A stretch of DNA of 64,000 nucleotides from Prochlorococcus sp. AG-402-O16 (GTDB lineage Bacteria; Cyanobacteriota; Cyanobacteriia; PCC-6307; Cyanobiaceae). Location: contig QCIY01000009.1 of NCBI GenBank assembly GCA_003216415.1, positions 1-64,000 of the forward strand, written 5' to 3'. Below, in pieces: positions 57,492 through 64,000 of the stretch (position 1 is its first letter; every line of letters begins with the position of its first letter). The notes under the pieces were generated by a model. That model was not told the DNA's origin. It saw only the letters and a program-made list of their open reading frames with translations, and ran no database searches. A program made the translations under genes and the position numbers.

Positions 57492-58793
57492 ATGAAATCT
57501 TTGGATTCAAACACTCCAAATCAAGATTGGCATCCAAATATTTGGCCACCTTTTACTCAAATCAATACCAGTAAACCGCAAATAGAAGTAACTCATGGTA
57601 AAGATGCGCTCATATTTACTAAAGATCCTAAAAAAGAGCTGATAGATGCAATAAGTAGTTGGTGGGTAACTCTGCACGGCCATAGTAACGAATATATTGC
57701 GAATGCCATTTTCGATCAAGCAAAAAACCTTGAACAAGTTATTTTTGCTGATTTCTTACATCCGCAGGCAAGGAAATTGGCAGAAAGGCTTAGTAAATTA
57801 ACAAAACTAGAACGATTATTCTTTTCTGATAACGGTTCTACTGCAGTGGAGGTAGCTTTAAAAATCGCTTTCCAATCATGGCAAAATAGAGGAGAGACAA
57901 GATCTCAAATAGTAGCTTTTGAAGGGGCATATCATGGTGATACATTTGGGGCAATGGCTTTAGGTGAAAGAAATATTTTTAATGAGAATTTTGATAATCT
58001 TATGTTCCCAGTAAAGAGAGTCCCATGGCCCTCAACTTGGTTGGATGATGAAAAAGTAGAACGCAAAGAAAATGAAGCAATCCAAAAATTAGAAACTCTA
58101 CTTAAAACTCCCACAGTAGCAGTTATCCTTGAGCCACTTGTTCAAGGCGCAGGAGGGATGAATATGGTTAGGCCTAAGTTTATTAAAAAAGTTTCAGAAA
58201 TCATAAAAAATCATAATTCTTTATTAATTGCAGATGAAGTATTAACTGGTTTTGGAAGATGTGGGAGCCTTTTTGCATTTCAAAAAGCAAAAATTATTCC
58301 TGATTTAATAAGTATTTCAAAAGGCTTAACTGGTGGATTTTTACCAATGGGGATTACTTTATGTAATGAAAAAATTTTTCAATCCTTTATAGATGAGTCT
58401 CCAAGAAAAACTTTTTGGCATGGTCATAGTTTTACTGCTAATCCTTTAGGTTGCGCTGCAGCAAATGCTAGTCTCGATTTATTAGAAAAAGAACCACAAA
58501 AATATTTTTCACTTGAAGAAAAACATTTATCTCATTTAATTAAATTTAAAAAATTACCTTACATAAAAAAGATTAGAGTATCAGGTACTATTGCTGCTTT
58601 CGATTTAGAGATTGGCGATAAAAAAGGTTATTTTAACAACATAGGAAAAGAAATAAAGAGTCTAGCTATAGAAAAAGGTTTATTTATAAGGCCTCTCGGT
58701 AATGTTATTTATCTGTTGCCGCCTCTTTGTATTACCGATAATCAATTAGATAAAAGTTACTGGATAATAAGTCAAATATTAGAAAATCTATAA
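57492..58793 (+). CDS. bioA: Adenosylmethionine-8-amino-7-oxononanoate aminotransferase
   Basis: This 433-residue class III PLP aminotransferase has SSWWVTLHGHSNEYIANAIF, FSDNGSTAVEVALKIAFQSW, DEVLTGFGRCGSLFAFQ and the PLP lysine in SISKGLTGGFLPMG. It makes DAPA from KAPA using SAM. It is the last gene of the operon; bioB is not in this window. Confidence 0.95.
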   Translation: MKSLDSNTPNQDWHPNIWPPFTQINTSKPQIEVTHGKDALIFTKDPKKELIDAISSWWVTLHGHSNEYIANAIFDQAKNLEQVIFADFLHPQARKLAERLSKLTKLERLFFSDNGSTAVEVALKIAFQSWQNRGETRSQIVAFEGAYHGDTFGAMALGERNIFNENFDNLMFPVKRVPWPSTWLDDEKVERKENEAIQKLETLLKTPTVAVILEPLVQGAGGMNMVRPKFIKKVSEIIKNHNSLLIADEVLTGFGRCGSLFAFQKAKIIPDLISISKGLTGGFLPMGITLCNEKIFQSFIDESPRKTFWHGHSFTANPLGCAAANASLDLLEKEPQKYFSLEEKHLSHLIKFKKLPYIKKIRVSGTIAAFDLEIGDKKGYFNNIGKEIKSLAIEKGLFIRPLGNVIYLLPPLCITDNQLDKSYWIISQILENL

Positions 58794-58801
58794 ATAAAAA
58801 T

Positions 58802-59059
58802 TCAAGGGCCCTGTAGTATTGCATTCTGAACATCCTCTCTATTAATACAATATGAAAATAGTCTTTTGGTTTCTTGTCCTTCACTTTCCCAGATGACGCT
58901 TAAATCTTCTTGTTCAAAAATAATAGTTGCATTCCAATTAGAAAGTAACAAATACCATTTAGATGGATTATTTATATCCTTCACAGCACCTAAATCAGTT
59001 AGCCATAATTCCAATGATTGGAGTGAGTATTGGTTAATAGGGGTATTAGATGGATTCAC
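58802..59059 (-). CDS. DUF3143 family protein
   Basis: This 85-residue protein has LQSLELWLTDLGAVKDINNP, SKWYLLLSNWNATIIFEQED and TKRLFSYCINREDVQNAIL. It matches the small cyanobacterial DUF3143 family, commonly found beside a J-domain protein as here. The role is unknown; it may be functionally linked to that J protein. Confidence 0.8.
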   Translation of the reverse strand: MNPSNTPINQYSLQSLELWLTDLGAVKDINNPSKWYLLLSNWNATIIFEQEDLSVIWESEGQETKRLFSYCINREDVQNAILQGP

Positions 59060-59075
59060 AAACTTTTTTAAATAA

Positions 59076-59516
59076 TCATTTCATTAGCCAGATGGGAACT
59101 GTATCTAATTCTTTACCTGTGAAAGAGGCAATAAAAATTGAACAAATCAAACTAATAGAAATAATAATAAATAAAAGAAATAACGAAAACAATTCACCAT
59201 TTGAAAAAGGTCTTCTATTTCCTATTAAATTTTGGTTTTTAGAATCAATTATCATGTTATTTAAAACATTAGTGTAATTTTTACTTCTTGATTTTTCTTT
59301 TAGTTTTTCATCATATATTTTCCTCAAGTTACTACTATTTAAATTTTCATAAGCTTCTAAAACTTCTTGAAATTTCCTTTTAGCGTCCTCTATATCTAGA
59401 GAAGTTGTATCAGGATGCAACTCAATAGATAGTTTACAGAATGCCTTTCTTAATTCATAATTTGAGGCATTTTCATGCACACCTAAAATTTTGTAATAAG
59501 AAATTTCTCCTTTCAA
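59076..59516 (-). CDS. Membrane-anchored J-domain protein
   Basis: This 146-residue protein has an N-terminal J domain with YYKILGVHENASNYELRKAF and the HPD motif at residues 34-36 (IELHPDTTS). It has a basic linker and one C-terminal transmembrane helix (GELFSLFLLFIIISISLICS). It would stimulate an Hsp70 ATPase at a membrane. The DUF3143 gene follows 16 bp downstream. Confidence 0.88.
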   Translation of the reverse strand: MKGEISYYKILGVHENASNYELRKAFCKLSIELHPDTTSLDIEDAKRKFQEVLEAYENLNSSNLRKIYDEKLKEKSRSKNYTNVLNNMIIDSKNQNLIGNRRPFSNGELFSLFLLFIIISISLICSIFIASFTGKELDTVPIWLMK

Positions 59517-59605
59517 AATAATCTTTTATTAATATTGATATTCTAATAAATTTTTAATAAATAGAATGTATTTAATAAATGATAAAGATTTATATTTATG
59601 ACAAA

Positions 59606-60319
59606 ATGAAAAAACAAAAAATTCCTGAAGAACTATCTGCATTAATAACTCAAGAAGAAATAAGTATTTTTCAAGAATTACAAATTAAAATTCTAGAGTT
59701 AAATAATAAAACAAATCTAACAAGATTAATTGAAGGTGATGATTATTGGGTATCACAAGTGTTTGACAGTATTTGGCCATTTAAAATTTGCCCAAATATT
59801 AATTTCAATAACAAAAAATTTTTAGATATTGGTTCTGGCTGTGGCTTTCCTGGTTTAGCTTATGCCATAACTCATCCCAGTTCAGAAATATACCTGCTTG
59901 ATTCTTCCAAAAAGAAAACAGATGCACTAAAAAGCTTAATCAAAAAGATCAATTTCAAAAACAATATTCATATAGTTAATGATCGAATTGAGAAAGTAGC
60001 CCATCAATATTCAATGAGAAATAGCTTCAATATTGTTACCTCCAGAGCGGTGAGTAATCCTTCAACCGTTTCAGAATATACTCTACCAATGTTAAAAAAA
60101 GAAGGGTTAGGAGTTTTATATTGTGGGAAGTGGAGTGACGAAGAAAGTAAAAAGCTGGATAAAACTTTACAAATATTAGAAGGGGAAATTAAGGAGAAAA
60201 AGATGATTGTATTACCAAGAAATAAAGGTACAAGAAATATTATTTTTATTGAACCAAAAAAGTTGTGCTCTAAAATTTACCCAAGAAAAGTTGGTAAACC
60301 AGAGAAAAATCCATTATGA
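59606..60319 (+). CDS. rsmG: 16S rRNA m7G527 methyltransferase RsmG
   Basis: This 237-residue methyltransferase (246 if ATG 59579 is used) has LNNKTNLTRLIEGDDYWVSQ, the SAM motif FLDIGSGCGFPGLAYAI and NIVTSRAVSNPSTVSEYTLP. It methylates G527 of 16S rRNA. I prefer the ATG at 59606 because MKKQKIPEELSALIT fits the usual N-terminus; the start is uncertain. Confidence 0.9.
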   Translation: MKKQKIPEELSALITQEEISIFQELQIKILELNNKTNLTRLIEGDDYWVSQVFDSIWPFKICPNINFNNKKFLDIGSGCGFPGLAYAITHPSSEIYLLDSSKKKTDALKSLIKKINFKNNIHIVNDRIEKVAHQYSMRNSFNIVTSRAVSNPSTVSEYTLPMLKKEGLGVLYCGKWSDEESKKLDKTLQILEGEIKEKKMIVLPRNKGTRNIIFIEPKKLCSKIYPRKVGKPEKNPL

Positions 60320-60321
60320 GA

Positions 60322-61515
60322 TTATTTTCTTGACAATCTTTTTGTAACATTATCTCCAAACTTTTCTTTTAAAGTTCTCAATTTTTTTATAACTTTATTG
60401 GGCATTATATGGCCTTTTAAAACTTTCAGTAATTGTTCTTCAGAGACATCGACATCTAGTGAATTAGCATTACATCCTGGGAACCAGTGACTCCCATTAC
60501 CAAGTAATTGGTATCTAGCTTTTGCAAATCCTTCCATATCTAACCAATCTATTAAATTTGAAAGCCAAAGCAAAACGGGAATATTAATATTTCCTGGCGT
60601 ATATTCCCAGTTAGGTAAATTTCTATTCCAATATTTATACCACTCTAAACCTAAAGTATTAATTGATTCCTGCCTTAATCGGTTTACTATCTTCGGAATA
60701 TATTTATCAGATTCTGATAACAAAGAGACCGCTTCTAAATGCAGGTCAAAATCTGACTCTTCTGAAATACCGACACTAAGAGTATGGACGTTTTTATTCC
60801 TTAAGCAAAAAATATCATTAAAAACTATAGGATGAAGTGGACTGCAAAGTTCCAACATTTTTTTTGAGGGAGTATGAAGATGTCCGCCTTTATCAGAAGG
60901 ACTTATTATGAAAACCCCAAGATCGTACTTATTTGCTAATTCGATAACTTTTGCATTTTCTTGATTGATGAAGTACCAGTGTAAATTCACATAATCAAAT
61001 AAGTTTGTTTTTATGGCCTTCTCTATAAGTGATGATTTTCCATGGGTCGAAAATCCAATAGATCCAATTAAATTTTGTTTTTGCAAATTCCTCAAAATAT
61101 CAATACAGCCTCCATCTCTTACAGCCTGTCGTAAATGTTCAGCTGTATTAATTCCATGTATTGCCAATAAGTCAATTTTTTTAACTTTCAATTTCTCAAT
61201 ACTTTTTGTAACATCTTTCTTAAAGATTTTTGGATCAGCATTTGGAGGGATCTTTGTTTGAATAATGTTTGGGATTATCTTAGTATTCTTAAAACCCATT
61301 CCTAATTGCACCTCGGAAGTTCCATAGTACTTTGCAGTTTCTATATGACTTAAGCCATATTTGTTTGCCAAATTCAATATGTTTTCAACTTTATTTTGTT
61401 CTTCATATGAAATCTCAGAAAAAGCTAGTTGGTCCCAACTTTTTTGAAATCTCATACCACCCAAAGATAAGACAGGAATCTTCAGATTGGTTCGGCCAAA
61501 TCTACGATATTCCAT
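60322..61515 (-). CDS. Aldo/keto reductase
   Basis: This 397-residue protein has an N-terminal AKR barrel: EYRRFGRTNLKIPVLSLGGM, then HIETAKYYGTSEVQLGMGFK (tetrad Tyr present, Asp replaced by Glu), IIQTKIPP (Lys) and IDLLAIHGIN (His). The C-terminal 100 residues form an extra helical domain (GMEGFAKARY-like LDMEGFAKARYQLLGNG) with C-x2-NS near the end. The substrate is unknown. It runs into the ferredoxin gene 9 bp upstream, so a redox pairing is plausible. Confidence 0.82.
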   Translation of the reverse strand: MEYRRFGRTNLKIPVLSLGGMRFQKSWDQLAFSEISYEEQNKVENILNLANKYGLSHIETAKYYGTSEVQLGMGFKNTKIIPNIIQTKIPPNADPKIFKKDVTKSIEKLKVKKIDLLAIHGINTAEHLRQAVRDGGCIDILRNLQKQNLIGSIGFSTHGKSSLIEKAIKTNLFDYVNLHWYFINQENAKVIELANKYDLGVFIISPSDKGGHLHTPSKKMLELCSPLHPIVFNDIFCLRNKNVHTLSVGISEESDFDLHLEAVSLLSESDKYIPKIVNRLRQESINTLGLEWYKYWNRNLPNWEYTPGNINIPVLLWLSNLIDWLDMEGFAKARYQLLGNGSHWFPGCNANSLDVDVSEEQLLKVLKGHIMPNKVIKKLRTLKEKFGDNVTKRLSRK

Positions 61516-61524
61516 TTTTTGATA

Positions 61525-61890
61525 TTAATGCTTATTCATTCTTGGTGGTTTTCCAAAGGATTGAAACATATCCCTATCAAGACTATTCTCTAAATCATTC
61601 AATTCTTCAAAATTAACCCAATGAATGCAATCAACGGGGCATGTATCTATTGCTTCTTGTATAACATCAATACTATCACCATCTTGTCTAATAGCTCTAC
61701 TTCTACCATGAAATTCATCAACTATGAAAGTGTTTGAAGCAACGTGAATACAATATTGACAACCAATACATTTAGCCTCATCCACCCATACAGCTTTTTC
61801 AGCTAACTGACCACCTAAAACGGGTTCCCAGCCTGTAATTCCCATATTTTCTTCAACATTATCAAATGGATCGGTAAAATCCATATTCAA
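61525..61890 (-). CDS. [4Fe-4S]-type ferredoxin with N- and C-terminal extensions
   Basis: This 121-residue protein has C41, C44, C47 (KCIGCQYCIHVASNTF) and C84 (TCPVDCIHWV) as cluster ligands; C88 is an additional cysteine. Flanking extensions of about 35 and 30 residues are typical of a cyanobacterial/plastid family with GRSRAIRQDGDSIDVIQEAI. It lies between ycf35 and the aldo/keto reductase on the same strand. Confidence 0.88.
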   Translation of the reverse strand: MNMDFTDPFDNVEENMGITGWEPVLGGQLAEKAVWVDEAKCIGCQYCIHVASNTFIVDEFHGRSRAIRQDGDSIDVIQEAIDTCPVDCIHWVNFEELNDLENSLDRDMFQSFGKPPRMNKH

Positions 61891-61893
61891 ATA

Positions 61894-62286
61894 TTAGTTA
61901 TCCCACTTAGTTAAAACTAATTCAATAGAACCGTCATTTTTATTTTTTTGTTCTACAACTTGGTAACCATCCTCTTTCGTCTTGGAAACAATTGTTTGGT
62001 AAGCATACATTTGAGTGACTTTAGAAATAAATCTTTCTACCGGAAGATCAAATTTCCATAAATCTAGATCGGTTACTAATTCATATGCATTTGAATTATT
62101 GTCCCACTTAAATCCTACTTTTGTGTCGCCAGGTAAATTCATGCTTATATCAACAGCTGTAAATTGACCTCTGTAGCCTTTTACAAACTTTTCTTCCTGA
62201 TTAATAATGTAACCAAGTTGATTTAACGCCTTAATTAATGGCTCTGCTTCTTTGAGTTTCGTTTTAATCGTACTAAAATGTGACAT
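61894..62286 (-). CDS. ycf35: Ycf35 / DUF1257 protein
   Basis: This 130-residue protein has SHFSTIKTKLKEAEPLIKAL, GYRGQFTAVDISMNLPGD and VGFKWDNNSNAYELVTDLDL. It is the conserved cyanobacterial and algal-plastid Ycf35 family of unknown function. Start and preceding stop overlap DUF2997 by 14 bases, and the ferredoxin follows 3 bp later. Confidence 0.88.
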   Translation of the reverse strand: MSHFSTIKTKLKEAEPLIKALNQLGYIINQEEKFVKGYRGQFTAVDISMNLPGDTKVGFKWDNNSNAYELVTDLDLWKFDLPVERFISKVTQMYAYQTIVSKTKEDGYQVVEQKNKNDGSIELVLTKWDN

Positions 62287-62497
62287 TAGATTCGTTGTTT
62301 AATTGTTTTAAGGTTTCATTTTGGTTAGAGATGAAAGCATCAGAAGATTTATTCTTAACTGTTACTTTACCAAGAGCATCTTCAAGATTTTTAGTAGCTT
62401 CATTGCATGAATCCCCAGTAAATCCTTCTACAGTCTCTTCAACTCTTCCATCTTGATGAATTTTGAATCTCAATGTTCTTTGAGGCATTAAATTCAA
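62273..62497 (-). CDS. DUF2997 family protein
   Basis: This 74-residue protein begins MPQRTLRFKIHQDGRVEETV after two residues (MNL) and contains GFTGDSCNEATKNLEDALGK, the small DUF2997 domain usually encoded next to ycf35. Its fold resembles a small beta-rich domain; the role is unknown. It is coupled with ycf35 by overlap. Confidence 0.85.
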   Translation of the reverse strand: MNLMPQRTLRFKIHQDGRVEETVEGFTGDSCNEATKNLEDALGKVTVKNKSSDAFISNQNETLKQLNNESNVTF

Positions 62498-62638
62498 GTA
62501 CTAAGTACTTATACTTTATATAGAATAACGAAATTTTTTTGTTTCAGTTGGTACAAGTTAATTAATTTTAATTTTTATATTGAATATCTGATAATTTAAT
62601 TTTTTTTGATTGTCTTCTGGTTTAAAAAATCAAGAAAT

Positions 62639-63406
62639 TCAATTATAAAAACCTTGCATCCCCATTGAATCCAAGGCAGTTTTTGCTTCTTCCATAACAG
62701 AAGGCTCTTTATCAAAAAGGGCTATTTTGATACATTCATCAATGAAACTCTCTTGAGATGAATTGTTTAATTTTTCGTATAACCTACACAATGACCAAAT
62801 ACAATTACTTCTAACACCTGATTCATTATCTATCTTTAAACTTATTAAAAGCTGTTCTGCAGCTAATTGAGCATTTTCTAAAGAAACATTTCCAATCTCA
62901 GCTAAAGAGCTAGATGACCATAACCTTACTGCAGCCACGTCATTCTTCAAAGCATTTATTAATGGCTTTAAAACTATTTGATTATCATAATTAGCTAAGC
63001 TCCATGCAGTCGCTCTTCTGACATAGGCATTATCATCAGTCTCCAAAAGACTCACAAGTTTCTGTACTGCTCTAGGACATGGATTACGACCTAAAGCATA
63101 TACAGCACTCATTCTTTCGACAGGACATGGTTGATCAAGTAATGGTAACAAAAAGGGGAAAGACCTTTGATCTCTATATTCACAAAATATTCTTAAGCCT
63201 TGTATTCTTTCTTCTCTATTACCTTTTAGCATTTTTAGAGCTTCATTACATTCTTCAGTTATATTTAAACCTTTTGAAAAGGCATCATCATCAATTTGTT
63301 CTAAAGGATCTATTTCAATCTCTAAAGCTAATTCTCTAGCCAAAACATCTGGATCAACAGCAATTTCAGCCAAACTTTCTTTATTTGGATCCTTATTTTT
63401 TGTCAT
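62639..63406 (-). CDS. HEAT-repeat protein (PBS lyase-like repeats)
   Basis: This 255-residue protein has at least four helical repeats: RSFPFLLPLLDQPCPVERMS, AVYALGRNPCPRAVQKLVSL, AYVRRATAWSLANYDNQIVL and AAVRLWSSSSLAEIGN. Such repeats mediate protein contacts and occur in bilin lyases, but Prochlorococcus lacks full phycobilisomes, so a lyase role is not assumed. It sits upstream of DUF2997. Confidence 0.82.
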   Translation of the reverse strand: MTKNKDPNKESLAEIAVDPDVLARELALEIEIDPLEQIDDDAFSKGLNITEECNEALKMLKGNREERIQGLRIFCEYRDQRSFPFLLPLLDQPCPVERMSAVYALGRNPCPRAVQKLVSLLETDDNAYVRRATAWSLANYDNQIVLKPLINALKNDVAAVRLWSSSSLAEIGNVSLENAQLAAEQLLISLKIDNESGVRSNCIWSLCRLYEKLNNSSQESFIDECIKIALFDKEPSVMEEAKTALDSMGMQGFYN

Positions 63407-63423
63407 TTAATAAACCAAGAGTA

Positions 63424-63549
63424 TTAATTCATGGGAGCTGGTGACATCATATCTCCTGGCAACCAAATTCTTGCACTAACTGCAAGGAAGGCAATTCCAA
63501 AAAGTGAGACAATTGCGAAAGGTAAAATTTTTGTCTTAATAAAACTCAA
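63424..63549 (-). CDS. Small single-pass membrane protein (TTG start)
   Basis: A 41-codon frame encodes SFIKTKILPFAIVSLFGIAF, then LAVSARIWLPGDMMSPAPMN. It has one transmembrane helix followed by a proline- and methionine-rich end. The length and style resemble small thylakoid subunits, but I cannot name it. The first usable start on this frame is TTG at 63549. It lies 17 bp upstream of the HEAT-repeat gene. Confidence 0.55.
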   Translation of the reverse strand: MSFIKTKILPFAIVSLFGIAFLAVSARIWLPGDMMSPAPMN

Positions 63550-63618
63550 AGATTCAAAATTAATTAAACCAATAATAACCCTTTTAAGAGACTTTTAAAA
63601 AATTTTTTTTAGATAATA

Positions 63619-64000
<382 letters not shown>

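Overview
The window looks like a piece of a high-light-adapted Prochlorococcus chromosome; the strain cannot be named from the sequence alone. The supports are a very low G+C content, extremely compact core genes, multi-copy high-light-inducible (hli) genes whose proteins end in TGQIIPG, and a series of cyanobacterial signature proteins (DUF1818, DUF2811, DUF3326, DUF3143, Ycf35, PSRP-3/Ycf65, CcsB, the split atp clusters). I see no tRNA, rRNA, CRISPR array, transposase or integrase.

Region 1 (about 1-17.1 kb) is an accessory, island-like zone. It holds dozens of genes of 20-140 codons, many with one transmembrane helix or a lipoprotein signal, separated by AT-rich spacers with decayed genes and repeats. 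Recognisable members are a DoxX-like protein, two NTF2-like proteins, a DUF3764 protein, a DsrE-family protein, four Hli proteins and a SIMPL-domain protein. Several small genes exist as paralogous pairs: 2265 with 11773, 10691 with 14127, and the two-gene cassette at 5.5-6.0 kb with the one at 16.45-16.9 kb. Three dispersed copies of the 5' region of the EVE-domain gene lie at 11.1, 13.1 and 18.6 kb. A minus-strand terminator at 3345-3385 has a perfectly complementary 17-nt partner at 3520-3536 and is a candidate attenuator. Frameshifted or stop-interrupted small genes sit at 5200-5421 and 8902-9078. Most hli genes lie in one eight-gene minus-strand run (14691 down to 13604).

Region 2 (17.1-36.5 kb) is core. 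It carries a cupin-like protein, a LOG-family nucleotide hydrolase, an EVE-domain protein, DUF2811, DUF1818, rpoZ, an Hsp70-like ATPase, pyrR, gpmI, secG, groES-groEL, atpD-atpC, PSRP-3, pepP, a CNNM/CBS membrane protein, a DUF697 GTPase, and nadD-nadE, which together finish NAD synthesis. A DUF3326 protein ends the region.

Region 3 (36.5-48.4 kb) holds the large minus-strand ATP synthase operon (atp1-atpB-atpE-b'-b-atpH-atpA-atpG) with a [2Fe-2S] ferredoxin gene behind it. Facing it are ftsW and the cytochrome c assembly pair ccdA-ccsB, followed by queF, glnB (PII) and tlyA.

Region 4 (48.4-64 kb) has purB, fumC, a Ski2-like helicase and a tightly overlapping biotin operon bioF-bioK-bioC-bioD-bioA without bioB. 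It then has DUF3143, a J-domain membrane protein, rsmG, an aldo/keto reductase, a [4Fe-4S] ferredoxin, ycf35, DUF2997, a HEAT-repeat protein, a small membrane protein and the C-terminal part of rlmN, which runs off the right edge.
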